NCBI GenBank assembly: GCA_018650465.1
Contig: JABIFY010000030.1
Location: forward strand, 1 to 44,932
DNA from: Alphaproteobacteria bacterium
Lineage (GTDB): Bacteria; Pseudomonadota; Alphaproteobacteria; UBA2966
DNA length: 44,932 nt
Direction: 5' to 3'
The notes below the pieces were generated by a model that did no database searches, was not told the origin of the DNA, and saw nothing but the letters and a program-made list of their open reading frames with translations. Position 1 is the stretch's first letter. Each line of letters begins with the position of its first letter. The position numbers and the translations under genes were made by a program. Shown here piece after piece: positions 26,789-35,696 of the stretch.

Positions 26789-27721
26789 GTGACAACATTG
26801 CTTTTCAGCCATGATGCCTGCCTTGACCATAATACAGGTGAAGGCCACCCGGAACGCAGTGATCGTTTGCGGGCCGTCAACAATGCCCTGGGGGCGGCGC
26901 AATTTTCGGCCCTGGACCGGCGAGAGGCCCCGGAAGTTTCAAGGCAAACCCTGATCCTGAACCACCCGGAAGCCTTTGTGGAAGATGTGTTCGCCCGCGC
27001 CCCCTTAGACAACCAGATTTATCTGGATCCAGATACCATCATGTCTCCGGGCTCAGCCCAGGCCGCCTTACGCGCCACCGGGGCCGTTTGTGCCGCGGTG
27101 GACGAAGTTTTGGCTGGCGCTGCTGACAATGCCTTTTGTGCCGTGCGCCCGCCTGGCCATCATGCCGAGCCCGACCGGGCCATGGGCTTTTGTCTGTTTA
27201 ATTCGGTTGCCATCGCCGCCCGCCACGCCCGCAACAAGTTTGGCCTTGGGCGTGTCGCCGTTGTCGATTTCGACGTGCACCACGGCAACGGCACCCAAGC
27301 CGCCTTTTGGGAAGATAAAGACCTGTTTTATGCTTCTAGCCATCAATATCCGCATTATCCGGGCACCGGGGCGTCTGGTGAGACCGGCCAGGGCAATATC
27401 ATAAATGTGCCGTTGCCAGCTGGAACAGGATCGGGTGTTTTTCGCAGCCGCTTTGCCGAGCATGTCTTTCCGGCCCTGAATGAATTCAAACCTGAATTGC
27501 TGTTGATTTCTGCCGGTTTTGACGCCCATGCCGATGACCCGTTGGCGCAACTGAATTTGCAGGATGAAGATTACGGCTGGGTCACGGACGAGCTGCTGGC
27601 CATCGCCGACCAGCATTCAGGTGGCCGGGTTGTCTCAGCCCTTGAAGGTGGCTATGACCTTGGTGCCCTTGGTCGTAGTGTTGCCATCCATGTGCAATCC
27701 CTCATGCAAACCGGAGACTGA
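26789..27721 (+). CDS. Histone-deacetylase-family (AcuC/acetylpolyamine amidohydrolase-like) protein
   Basis: A 310-residue zinc hydrolase of the arginase/deacetylase fold. The active-site pieces are VRPPGHHAEPDRAMGFCLFNSVAIAA (the His pair), VVDFDVHHGNGTQ (Asp/His zinc ligands) and SAGFDAHADDPLAQL (second Asp). I chose the GTG at 26789, preceded by CAGGGA; the frame extends upstream to another GTG at 26753. Bacterial members deacetylate small amines (polyamines, acetoin-related compounds) or proteins. The PLP decarboxylase starts four bases after its stop, suggesting an amine-related pathway. Confidence 0.9.
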   Translation: MTTLLFSHDACLDHNTGEGHPERSDRLRAVNNALGAAQFSALDRREAPEVSRQTLILNHPEAFVEDVFARAPLDNQIYLDPDTIMSPGSAQAALRATGAVCAAVDEVLAGAADNAFCAVRPPGHHAEPDRAMGFCLFNSVAIAARHARNKFGLGRVAVVDFDVHHGNGTQAAFWEDKDLFYASSHQYPHYPGTGASGETGQGNIINVPLPAGTGSGVFRSRFAEHVFPALNEFKPELLLISAGFDAHADDPLAQLNLQDEDYGWVTDELLAIADQHSGGRVVSALEGGYDLGALGRSVAIHVQSLMQTGD

Positions 27722-27725
27722 CAAA

Positions 27726-29141
27726 TTGGATAATAAAGACTTCCGCCGCCACGCCCATGACATGGTCGACTGGATGGCCAGTTATCTGGAAACGGTTGAG
27801 ACACGCCCGGTGCGGGCACAGGTCCAGCCTGGCGACATCGCCGCCCAATTGCCCACTGCCGCCCCTGATGCAGGCGAAGACATGACGGACATCATGGCCG
27901 ACTTTGAAAAGATCGTTGTGCCTGGTATCACCAACTGGCAGCACCCCAAATTCTTTGCCTATTTCCCGTCCAATTCCAGCCCGCCGTCTGTATTGGCGGA
28001 AATGCTGGTCACGACCATGGGCGCACAATGCATGTTGTGGCAGACCTCACCTGCGGCGACCGAAATGGAAACCCGCATGATGGAATGGCTGGCCAAAATG
28101 CTGGGCCTGGGGGATGGTTTCGAAGGCGTCATTCAGGATAGCGCCTCCAGCGCCACGTTGGTGGCCATCCTTGTGGGTCGGGAAAAGGCCACGGACTGGG
28201 CCGCCAATGAACAGGGCCTGAAAGCCGTACAGCCGCTGGCCGTTTATGCCTCGGCAGAAGCCCATTCGTCCATTGAAAAAGACGTGATGGTTGCGGGCCT
28301 CGGGCGTCAGTCTTTACGCAAAATTGCCGTCGATGAAAATCTCGCCCTCGTGCCTGCCGAACTGGAAGCCGCCATCGAAGCCGATATTGCGGCAGGCATC
28401 AAACCAGCTGTGGTTGTGGCTTGTCTTGGTACCACGGGCACCGGGGCGATTGATCCCCTGCGGGCCATCGGTGAAATATGCCGTCGCCATGATATCTATT
28501 TGCATGTGGATGCGGCCTGGGCAGGCACGGCGCTTTTGCTGGAAGAACAGCGCGCCATGATCGACGGTATTGAACATGCCGACAGCTTTGTCTTTAACCC
28601 CCACAAATGGATGTTCACCAATTTTGATTGTTCGGCCCATTTCATTCGGGATTCAGAATCGTTAATCAAAACCCTGTCGATCCTGCCTGCCTATTTGCAA
28701 AGCCGGGAAACCGGATCGGTCATCGACTACCGCGACTGGAGCGTACCCCTGGGCCGTCGTTTCCGCGCCCTGAAACTGTGGTTCGTCATCCGCAGCATGG
28801 GCGTCGATGGCATGAAAGCCAAACTGCGCGACCAGATCAAATGGGCTGAAAACCTGGAAGCGACGATTGTTGCTGAGCCAGAAGTTGATTTGTTGGTCCC
28901 CCGCAGCCTGACGCTACTGACCTTCCGCTGGACGCCTGAAGGCATGACGGACGAGGCCGAGCTGGATGCCTTTAACGAAAAGCTCGTACATGCCGTCAAC
29001 GACGATGGCCGTCTCTATCTGACCCAGACCCACTGCATGGGCCACTACGCCATCCGCTTTGTCATTGGCCAGACCAATACAACGCAAGATGACGTGGTGT
29101 CCGCCTGGGCTGATCTGAAGGAGATTGCTGGAACGATCTAG
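27726..29141 (+). CDS. PLP-dependent group II decarboxylase (aromatic-amino-acid decarboxylase-like)
   Basis: A 471-residue enzyme of the DOPA/tyrosine/tryptophan decarboxylase family. The PLP Lys is in VFNPHKWMFTNFD. The preceding HVDAAWAGTALL has the cofactor-ring-binding Asp. The N-terminal DFRRHAHDMVDWMASYLETVETRPV and GITNWQHPKFFAYFPSNSSPPSVLAEML are strongly typical of the aromatic subgroup. I chose the TTG at 27726, which has GGAG upstream and follows the deacetylase stop by four bases. The same frame is open further upstream inside that gene. Expected product is an aromatic amine and CO2; the substrate is not proven. Confidence 0.9.
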   Translation: MDNKDFRRHAHDMVDWMASYLETVETRPVRAQVQPGDIAAQLPTAAPDAGEDMTDIMADFEKIVVPGITNWQHPKFFAYFPSNSSPPSVLAEMLVTTMGAQCMLWQTSPAATEMETRMMEWLAKMLGLGDGFEGVIQDSASSATLVAILVGREKATDWAANEQGLKAVQPLAVYASAEAHSSIEKDVMVAGLGRQSLRKIAVDENLALVPAELEAAIEADIAAGIKPAVVVACLGTTGTGAIDPLRAIGEICRRHDIYLHVDAAWAGTALLLEEQRAMIDGIEHADSFVFNPHKWMFTNFDCSAHFIRDSESLIKTLSILPAYLQSRETGSVIDYRDWSVPLGRRFRALKLWFVIRSMGVDGMKAKLRDQIKWAENLEATIVAEPEVDLLVPRSLTLLTFRWTPEGMTDEAELDAFNEKLVHAVNDDGRLYLTQTHCMGHYAIRFVIGQTNTTQDDVVSAWADLKEIAGTI

Positions 29142-29225
29142 CGATTATTGGCTCTTGATTCTTGACCTGGGTTATTGCCCCGGACCGCGGTGCAGCATAA
29201 AATCAGTGCGAACAAGGGAGTTCCC

Positions 29226-29498
29226 ATGGCTAAAGCCCCGAATACCAAGGCTGGCAAAGATTTGCCGCCGGAAATTATTGCGCTCAGCTTCGAAGATGCG
29301 CTGCGTGAGTTGGAGGATATTGTTGATCGTCTGGAAAGCGGCAATGTCAATCTGGACGAGTCCATCGATATCTACACCCGCGGCACGCAGCTGAAGCGTC
29401 ATTGCGAGAGCAAGCTTGGTGATGCCAAGGCGCGCATCGACAAGATTATTCCCGATGGCAATGGCGGTGTTTCCACCGAGCCATTGGATGTTGAGTAG
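29226..29498 (+). CDS. xseB: Exodeoxyribonuclease VII small subunit
   Basis: A 90-residue protein with the family core SFEDALRELEDIVDRLESGNVNLDESIDIYTRGTQLKRHCESKL. It partners XseA in degrading single-stranded DNA; xseA is not in the window. I chose the ATG at 29226; codons upstream are not conserved-looking. It sits directly before ispA and dxs, the usual order in alphaproteobacteria. Confidence 0.94.
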   Translation: MAKAPNTKAGKDLPPEIIALSFEDALRELEDIVDRLESGNVNLDESIDIYTRGTQLKRHCESKLGDAKARIDKIIPDGNGGVSTEPLDVE

Positions 29499-29528
29499 GT
29501 TGGGTCCGGGCGAGAGAGAAGTCACCAT

Positions 29529-30422
29529 ATGTCTCTGAAATTCGAGGTGGCCCTACAAGCCTGCACGCAAGACCTGGCGCGGGAGCTGGATATTGTCTTG
29601 CCGCACAGTGATGGCGCGGAGAAGCGCTTGCACGAGGCCATGCATTATTCGGTTCAGGCGGGCGGCAAACGGTTGCGGGCTTTTTTGGTTCTGCAAAGTG
29701 CGCATTTATTCGGGGTCTCGAAAGCTTCGGCCCTGCGGGTCGCCGCAGCCATCGAGATCATTCACACTTATTCCCTGATCCATGATGATCTGCCTTGTAT
29801 GGACGATGATGAACTGCGTCGGGGTCTTCCCACGGTCCATATCAAATATGATGAGGCCACGGCTGTGCTGGCAGGTGATGCCTTGCTGACCCTGGCTTTT
29901 GAGGTTTTGGGCGATGAAAGCTATCATAGCGATCCGGCCATCCGGGCGCGGCTTGTGGTGGCGGTTGCCAGGGCTGCCGGACCGCAAGGCATGGTCGCCG
30001 GGCAGATGATTGATCTGGACTCAGAAACAGTTAATGAGCCGGATGTGCAGCATATCACCCGCTTGCAACAACTGAAGACCGGTGCCCTGATTGCGGTGGC
30101 CTGTGAGGCCGGTGCCATATTGGGGCGGGCGTCAGAACAGCAGTTCCTGGCCTTGCATGCTTATGCCCATGATCTGGGTCTGGCCTTCCAGATTGTCGAC
30201 GATATTCTGGATGCAGAAGGCGATGCCGAGGCCATGGGAAAAGCCGTCAAAAAAGACGCAGACAGAGGAAAGGCGACATTTGTATCAATCCTTGGTATAG
30301 AACGAGCCAGAACCCAGGCCCGCATGCTGGCAGATCAAGCGGCGAAACATCTTGAACCTTTCGCCGAAAAAGCCGATCTTCTCAAGGACTTGGCGAATTT
30401 TGTAATTGAACGGCGTAATTAA
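29529..30422 (+). CDS. ispA: Farnesyl diphosphate synthase (polyprenyl synthetase)
   Basis: A 297-residue trans-prenyltransferase that condenses IPP with DMAPP/GPP. The first Asp-rich motif is [15 protein letters not shown] (residues 85-99) and the second is [13 protein letters not shown]. The substrate-binding GGKRLR lies at residues 45-50. The two residues inserted in the first motif (DDxxxxD) are typical of bacterial FPP synthases. It lies between xseB and dxs in an isoprenoid operon. Confidence 0.94.
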   Translation: MSLKFEVALQACTQDLARELDIVLPHSDGAEKRLHEAMHYSVQAGGKRLRAFLVLQSAHLFGVSKASALRVAAAIEIIHTYSLIHDDLPCMDDDELRRGLPTVHIKYDEATAVLAGDALLTLAFEVLGDESYHSDPAIRARLVVAVARAAGPQGMVAGQMIDLDSETVNEPDVQHITRLQQLKTGALIAVACEAGAILGRASEQQFLALHAYAHDLGLAFQIVDDILDAEGDAEAMGKAVKKDADRGKATFVSILGIERARTQARMLADQAAKHLEPFAEKADLLKDLANFVIERRN

Positions 30423-30435
30423 GGCGATACGAATA

Positions 30436-32367
30436 GTGGCACCCAAACAACCCACACCCCTGTTGGACACCGTCTCAAGCCCGGCGGACATCAGGGACTT
30501 TGACGAAGAACAGCTGAAACAGCTGGCCGGGGAAGTGCGTGCCGACATGATTGATGCGGTCTCGCTGACCGGTGGTCATCTGGGTGCGGGTCTTGGTGTG
30601 GTTGAGCTGACCGTGGCCTTGCATCATATTTTTGATACACCACGCGATCGCCTGATCTGGGACGTGGGACACCAAAGCTATCCGCACAAAATATTGACCG
30701 GACGACGGGAGCAGTTGCGCTCGGTCCGCCAGGGCGGCGGTATTTCCGGCTTTACCAAACGCAGCGAAAGCGAATACGACCCCTTTGGCGCGGGCCATAG
30801 TTCAACCTCAATTTCGGCTGGCCTTGGCATGTCTGTGGCGCGTGATCTGGCGGGCGGCGACAACAAGGTAATCTGTGTTATTGGCGACGGGGCCATGACA
30901 GCGGGTCAGGCCTATGAGGCCATGAACAACGCCGGTTCCATGTCCAGCCGTCTGATCGTAATCCTGAACGATAACGACATGTCCATCGCACCACCCGTGG
31001 GGGCCATGAGTGCTTACCTTTCGCGGCTGATTTCCTCGCGGCCTTATCTGGGCTTGCGCAGTATCGCCAAACAGGTGGCCCAGCACTTGCCGGACAGCCT
31101 GGAAAAGCGCGCCCGCCTGGCTGAGGAATATGCCAGGGGCATGGCCACCGGTGGCACGTTATTTGAGGAAATGGGTTTTTATTATGTTGGCCCCATCGAT
31201 GGTCACAACCTGGACCACATGCTGCCGACTTTGCGCAACATACGCGATGCCGATGAAAATCGCCCGGTGCTGATCCATATGGTAACGCACAAGGGTCATG
31301 GTTATGGCCCGGCCGAGGATTCAGCCGATAAATATCATGGTGTCTCGCGCTTTGATGTGGTGACGGGTGCCCAGGAAAAGCCGGTGCCCAATGCGCCGAG
31401 CTATACCAGTGTCTTTGCCAAAGGCCTGATCGCTGAAGCAAAGGTCGACGACAAAATCATTGCTGTCACCGCAGCCATGCCATCGGGCACGGGCCTTGAT
31501 AAATTTGGCGATGTCTTCCCGGACCGCACTTTTGATGTGGGGATCGCGGAACAACATGCGGTGACTTTTGCCGCTGGTTTGGCGACCGAGGGTTATAAAC
31601 CCTTCGTGGCAATTTATTCGACTTTCTTGCAACGGGCATACGATCAGATCGTGCATGACGTGGCGATCCAGAAATTACCCGTACGTTTTGCCATCGACCG
31701 GGCCGGGCTTGTGGGTGCCGATGGTGCGACACATGCCGGGGCCTATGATGTGGCCTATCTCGCCTGCCTGCCGGGCATGGTGGTGATGGCGGCGGCAGAT
31801 GAAGCCGAGTTGATGCATATGACAGCGACGGCGGCGGCCTATAATGACGGCCCCATCGCCTTTCGTTATCCGCGCGGCGAAGGCGTTGGTGTTGACCTGC
31901 CGGAACGTGGTGAGGTGCTGGAAATTGGCAAGGGCCGGATTGTCCGCCAGGGGTCAAATGCCTCGACCATTGCCTTGCTGTCCTTTGGCACCCGTTTGAC
32001 CGAATGCGAACTGGCAGCCGAAGACCTGGGCGCGCATGGCATTTCCGTGACCATCGCCGATGCCCGTTTTGCCAAACCTCTGGATGTGGAAATGATTCGT
32101 GGCCTGGCGCAAAGCCACGACGTTTTGATTACTGTTGAAGAAGGTTCTGGCGGTGGATTTTCTGCCCAGGTACTGGACATGCTCGCCAGTGAAGGTTTGC
32201 TGGATGTGGGCCTGAAAGTGCGACCCATGCATTTGCCGGATACTTATCAGGACCACAACAACCCTGCCAAACAATATGCCCAGGCCGGACTGGATGCAGA
32301 GGCCATCGTGACAAAAGCCTTAAGCGCACTGGATCGGGACGTGTCGCAAAAGCCCGCTCGCGCCTGA
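30436..32367 (+). CDS. dxs: 1-deoxy-D-xylulose-5-phosphate synthase
   Basis: A 643-residue thiamine-diphosphate enzyme making DXP from pyruvate and glyceraldehyde-3-phosphate, the entry step of the MEP isoprenoid pathway. Visible are [17 protein letters not shown], the TPP-binding [17 protein letters not shown]...LNDNDMSI and the pyrimidine-domain [17 protein letters not shown] chose the GTG at 30436 (14 bases after the ispA stop), which gives a typical length; the frame extends upstream into the end of ispA. Confidence 0.95.
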   Translation: MAPKQPTPLLDTVSSPADIRDFDEEQLKQLAGEVRADMIDAVSLTGGHLGAGLGVVELTVALHHIFDTPRDRLIWDVGHQSYPHKILTGRREQLRSVRQGGGISGFTKRSESEYDPFGAGHSSTSISAGLGMSVARDLAGGDNKVICVIGDGAMTAGQAYEAMNNAGSMSSRLIVILNDNDMSIAPPVGAMSAYLSRLISSRPYLGLRSIAKQVAQHLPDSLEKRARLAEEYARGMATGGTLFEEMGFYYVGPIDGHNLDHMLPTLRNIRDADENRPVLIHMVTHKGHGYGPAEDSADKYHGVSRFDVVTGAQEKPVPNAPSYTSVFAKGLIAEAKVDDKIIAVTAAMPSGTGLDKFGDVFPDRTFDVGIAEQHAVTFAAGLATEGYKPFVAIYSTFLQRAYDQIVHDVAIQKLPVRFAIDRAGLVGADGATHAGAYDVAYLACLPGMVVMAAADEAELMHMTATAAAYNDGPIAFRYPRGEGVGVDLPERGEVLEIGKGRIVRQGSNASTIALLSFGTRLTECELAAEDLGAHGISVTIADARFAKPLDVEMIRGLAQSHDVLITVEEGSGGGFSAQVLDMLASEGLLDVGLKVRPMHLPDTYQDHNNPAKQYAQAGLDAEAIVTKALSALDRDVSQKPARA

Positions 32368-32414
32368 CACCGCCACCCGGTTAAATAACCGCATGTAGAT
32401 AGCCTGCCTGTATC

Positions 32415-33209
32415 ATGGCCAAAAAAAAATCCAAACGTGAAAAACCCGTAAAGTCATCCGGCAAAATCCGTCTTGATGCGGCCCTGGTGGACCGGGGCCT
32501 GGTGGAAAATCGCAGCAAGGCCCAGGCCCTGATCATGGCCGGCAAGGTTTATACAGAAGAACAGAAGCTGGAGAAACCCGGCCACCAGGTGAAGGCCGAT
32601 ACGCCGCTGGATGTGCGCGGCCAGGAACACCCCTGGGTCAGTCGTGGCGGCCTGAAGCTGGTACAAGGCCTGGACGAATTTTCCATTGACCCCACAGGTT
32701 TCACCGGCATTGATGTGGGTGCATCGACCGGTGGTTTTACCGATGTTTTGCTGACGCGCGGGGCGGACAAGGTTTATGCCGTTGATGTGGGACAAGCACA
32801 ACTGGCCTGGAAATTACGCTCGGATGATCGGGTCGTGGTGCTGGAAAAAACGAACGCGCGTTATCTGGACGAAGTTCAAATACCTGATGACATTGATATT
32901 GTGGTTTGCGATGCAAGTTTTATTGGTTTGCAAACGGTGCTGCCAGCCGCCATGGCGCTGGCCAAATCAGGTGGCTATCTGATTGCCCTGATCAAACCCC
33001 AGTTCGAAGTGGGCCGCGGTAATGTGGGCAAAGGGGGCGTGGTGCGGGACCCTGAATTACATACCGAAGTTTGCGACAAGATCGAGGGCTGGTTGAACGG
33101 CTTGTCGGACTGGTCCGTGCTGGGCCTGACCACCAGCCCGATCAAAGGGCCGGAAGGCAATGTGGAATTTCTGATCGTCGCCAGAAAAACGTCAGATCAA
33201 AAGCCATGA
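32415..33209 (+). CDS. tlyA: TlyA-family rRNA methyltransferase
   Basis: A 264-residue protein. After a Lys-rich start, residues about 15-75 form an S4 RNA-binding domain (IRLDAALVDRGLVENRSKAQALIMAGKV). An FtsJ/RrmJ-like methyltransferase follows, with motif I GIDVGASTGGFTDVLL and YAVDVG, and later LIALIKPQFEVGR. TlyA enzymes 2'-O-methylate rRNA in ribosome maturation; the old name hemolysin is misleading. The stop overlaps the rhomboid gene's ATG by four bases. Confidence 0.9.
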   Translation: MAKKKSKREKPVKSSGKIRLDAALVDRGLVENRSKAQALIMAGKVYTEEQKLEKPGHQVKADTPLDVRGQEHPWVSRGGLKLVQGLDEFSIDPTGFTGIDVGASTGGFTDVLLTRGADKVYAVDVGQAQLAWKLRSDDRVVVLEKTNARYLDEVQIPDDIDIVVCDASFIGLQTVLPAAMALAKSGGYLIALIKPQFEVGRGNVGKGGVVRDPELHTEVCDKIEGWLNGLSDWSVLGLTTSPIKGPEGNVEFLIVARKTSDQKP

Positions 33210-34084
33210 TCCCCATTCACGACGATAACCCAACCCACATTCAGCCTTACGTGACATGGACGATCATCGCCATCTGCGTGTGCGTTTTTCTCTGGCAGTT
33301 TTCACTGGGCGGGCAGGGGCATCGTATTGTGTTGTCCCTGGGTTTGATCCCGTCGAACCTGATGGGCACGCGGGTATTGCCGCCGGAACTGATCCTGATC
33401 CCGGCCTGGGCTTCGATCATAACCTCCATGTTTATGCATGGCGGCTGGATGCACTTAATTGGCAACATGGTTTACCTCTGGGTCTTTGGCAATAATGTCG
33501 AAGACGCCATGGGGCACAAGCGCTTCATTGCCTTTTATCTGTTGTCGGGTCTGGGGGCGGCCGCCGGACAAATCCTTGCGGACCCATCCTCGACGGTGCC
33601 CATGATCGGAGCCAGTGGGGCGATCTCTGGTGTGCTGGGGGCGTATTTGTTGCTCTATCCCCATGCCCGTGTGACCATACTGTTGTGGTTCGGCTTTCTG
33701 ATCTATCCCATCAAGATCAGGGCCCTGTGGGTTCTGGGCATCTGGATCGGATTACAGTTCTTTAATGCGGCGGGTGATAATGGCGGCGGCGGTGTTGCCT
33801 GGTGGGCGCATATCGGTGGATTCGTCGCAGGCATGGCTTTGATCCCGTTTTTTCGCTATAGACACGTTCCCATGTTTGGACATGGCAAAGAGACACACAA
33901 GCCAGTGGCAGTCGCGAAGCCTTTCAGTGTATCAAGGCGCCGCTCAACAGGAGCCAGCGCGATCCCGACAACTGGTGGCGCTTGGGTCAAACGTAACCGG
34001 CCACGCGGGCCCTGGGGCCCAAGAGGCCCCAAAGACAATAAGGGCCCAAGAGGCCACAAGGGACCAAGAGGACCCAAGCGATGA
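33206..34084 (+). CDS. Rhomboid-family intramembrane serine protease with collagen-like tail
   Basis: A 292-residue membrane protease with about six helices. Catalytic Ser137 is in GASGAISG and the catalytic His202 is in WWAHIGGFVAGM. The loop HGGWMHLIGNMVYLWVFGNNVED (residues 78-100) carries the conserved His/Asn residues. The start at 33206 overlaps tlyA by ATGA. After the last helix there is a basic tail (about 220-292) whose last ~28 residues are Gly-Pro-Arg/Lys repeats, a collagen-like, strongly cationic low-complexity sequence. The stop overlaps the next gene's start by four bases. Substrates are unknown. Confidence 0.9.
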   Translation: MIPIHDDNPTHIQPYVTWTIIAICVCVFLWQFSLGGQGHRIVLSLGLIPSNLMGTRVLPPELILIPAWASIITSMFMHGGWMHLIGNMVYLWVFGNNVEDAMGHKRFIAFYLLSGLGAAAGQILADPSSTVPMIGASGAISGVLGAYLLLYPHARVTILLWFGFLIYPIKIRALWVLGIWIGLQFFNAAGDNGGGGVAWWAHIGGFVAGMALIPFFRYRHVPMFGHGKETHKPVAVAKPFSVSRRRSTGASAIPTTGGAWVKRNRPRGPWGPRGPKDNKGPRGHKGPRGPKR

Positions 34085-35373
34085 CGCCAGATATCAAATT
34101 TGAAGTCGAGATTATGTCCCTCGGTGGCCAGGGCGATGGCATTGGCAGCCATGATGGCCAGAAGGTTTTTGTGCCCCATACGGTGGTGGGCGACCGCGTC
34201 CGGGTGCAGCGATCCGGCAAACCTGGTGCGTCTGGTGCAGGGGGCGAGACCATCAGGGCGAAGTTGCTTGAGGTCATTGAACCAGGCCCCGGTCGGCAAA
34301 TTCCACCTTGTCCTTATTATGGTGAATGCGGCGGTTGTTCCCTGCAACATCTGGGTGAACAGGCCGAACAGGACTGGAAACGCCAGATCGTGGTCGATGC
34401 CCTGGCCCGGCGTGGCCTGGAAGATGTCACCGTTGCCCCCACACGCTTGATCAAACGCGACAGCCGTCGCCGCACCCGCTGGACTGCCATCCGGGCAGGT
34501 GGGCGTTTGTTGATGGGCTATCAGAAAAAAGGCACCAACGAGGTCGTCGATATTGAGACCTGCGCCGTGCTGGACCCGAAATTGAACGCCATCATCGCGG
34601 ATGTGCGCAACCTGATCAGCACTCTGAAAATTCACAAAAAAGGCCTCGGCATTGCCGCAACCCTGACCGATACGGGCATTGATCTGACCATTGAGGCGCC
34701 GGGTGAGCCTGACATGGAACTTCGGATGCGCCTGAGTGAATTTGCCCAAAAGCATGAAATCCCGCGACTAAGCTGGGGGCCCAAAACCCCTGAAGTCATC
34801 ATCATGGCGAAAGAACCTGTGATCGCCTTTGGCGGCACCAATGTAGTGGCTCCGGCGACGGGGTTTTTGCAGGCAAGTGCGGCGGCTGAAGCGGTGCTGA
34901 CGGAACTTGTGCTGGCCCATGTGGGGGACGCCAAAAAAGTCGCTGATCTTTATTCTGGTGTCGGAACTTTTGCGCTCGCCCTGGCCGCCCATGGTTGCCA
35001 GGTCAGCGCCTATGACGGCGACGAGCGCGCCATCGGTGCCCTGCAAGCCGCCGTTAATAAAAGTGCGGGCCGCGTGAACGTGCATTCAGAAATCCGCGAC
35101 CTGGATCGCCGACCCTTGCAGACAAAAGAATTCAAAAAGCTCGACGCCGTGGTGCTCGATCCACCGCGCGCCGGCGCCCAGGTGACTTGCGAAGAACTTT
35201 CCATGTCGGCGGTGCCTAAAGTCGCCTATGTCTCCTGCAACCCCGGCACCTTTGCGCGCGATGCCCGCGAACTTGTCGACGGCGGCTACGCCCTGACCCG
35301 CGTCACCCCCGTCGGCCAATTCGCCTGGTCCCCGCATGTTGAACTGGTGGCGGAATTTGAGCGTTCGGTTTGA
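34081..35373 (+). CDS. TrmA/RumA-type RNA uracil-5-methyltransferase
   Basis: A 430-residue SAM-dependent methyltransferase of the RlmC/RlmD/TrmA group. The N-terminal TRAM-like region (EIMSLGGQGDGIGSHDGQKV) precedes an iron-sulfur Cys cluster (C77, C83, C86 in PPCPYYGECGGCSLQH). The catalytic domain has VADLYSGVGTFAL (motif I) and AYVSCNPGTFARD, with the nucleophilic Cys. Family rules suggest m5U in 23S rRNA or tRNA; the exact site is not decidable from this sequence. Last gene of the tlyA-rhomboid-methyltransferase overlap chain. Confidence 0.9.
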   Translation: MTPDIKFEVEIMSLGGQGDGIGSHDGQKVFVPHTVVGDRVRVQRSGKPGASGAGGETIRAKLLEVIEPGPGRQIPPCPYYGECGGCSLQHLGEQAEQDWKRQIVVDALARRGLEDVTVAPTRLIKRDSRRRTRWTAIRAGGRLLMGYQKKGTNEVVDIETCAVLDPKLNAIIADVRNLISTLKIHKKGLGIAATLTDTGIDLTIEAPGEPDMELRMRLSEFAQKHEIPRLSWGPKTPEVIIMAKEPVIAFGGTNVVAPATGFLQASAAAEAVLTELVLAHVGDAKKVADLYSGVGTFALALAAHGCQVSAYDGDERAIGALQAAVNKSAGRVNVHSEIRDLDRRPLQTKEFKKLDAVVLDPPRAGAQVTCEELSMSAVPKVAYVSCNPGTFARDARELVDGGYALTRVTPVGQFAWSPHVELVAEFERSV

Positions 35374-35434
35374 TGTTATCCCTTGCGTCGAGTGCCTGAG
35401 GGTCGGTCATTACGACAATTCTGACACCCACACA

Positions 35435-35554
35435 CTCCGTCATGCCGGACCCGATCCGGCATCTACGCGGTTGGATCGGGTTCAGCGGGAAGAGACTAAA
35501 TGATGCCCAGAATATGCGAAGCATGGACCCCGCATCAAGTGCGGGGTGACGGAG
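35435..35554. repeat. Palindromic repeat doublet R3 (left border of cassette B)
   Basis: The left arm is CTCCGTCATGCCGGACCCGA.. (palindromic, from 35435). The right arm, ending 35554, is the GACCCCGCATCAAGTGCGGGGTGAC variant identical in core to R1. The outer ends CTCCGTCA and TGACGGAG are mutually inverted. It follows the RNA methyltransferase gene and could also act as its transcription stop. Confidence 0.85.
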
Positions 35555-35597
35555 TATAGTGTGGTAAGGCCGTTCAGAAATTGAGAGGCAGTCGGCC
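35547..35597 (+). repeat. Left copy of ~51-base direct repeat flanking cassette B
   Basis: This segment, starting at the end of R3, matches 38698-38748 at about 43 of 51 positions by eye. Shared blocks include AAGGCCG, TCAGAAATTGAG and GGCAGT. Cassette B lies exactly between the copies. The repeat may simply be the extended edge of the palindromic element, or a trace of how the cassette was inserted. Confidence 0.65.
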
Positions 35598-35630
35598 ACA
35601 ACCTCTATCGCTTTCCTGAACTCCAGACAC

Positions 35631-35672
35631 AAAAAAACCGCCCGGACGTCCTGCAAAGACAGTCTTGGGCGG
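35631..35672 (-). terminator. Rho-independent terminator after cassette B
   Basis: On the minus strand GGGCGG/CCGCCC-type arms (35672-35667 and 35643-35638), with an inner GTC..GAC helix, are followed by seven T. It starts about 25 bases past the stop of the cassette B tag gene. The sequence is nearly the same as the cassette C terminator at 43669-43711. Confidence 0.85.
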
Positions 35673-35696
35673 CGCCGCGGTCGAGGGAAATGCCAG

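Noticed and set aside
32378-32393. CGGTTAAATAACCG palindrome after dxs as a terminator
   Set aside because: The stem leaves only a two-base loop and there is no T run; more likely chance.
33856-34755. 299-codon minus-strand frame opposite the rhomboid and RNA methyltransferase genes
   Set aside because: Crosses two well-supported overlapping genes; composition is that of an antisense shadow.
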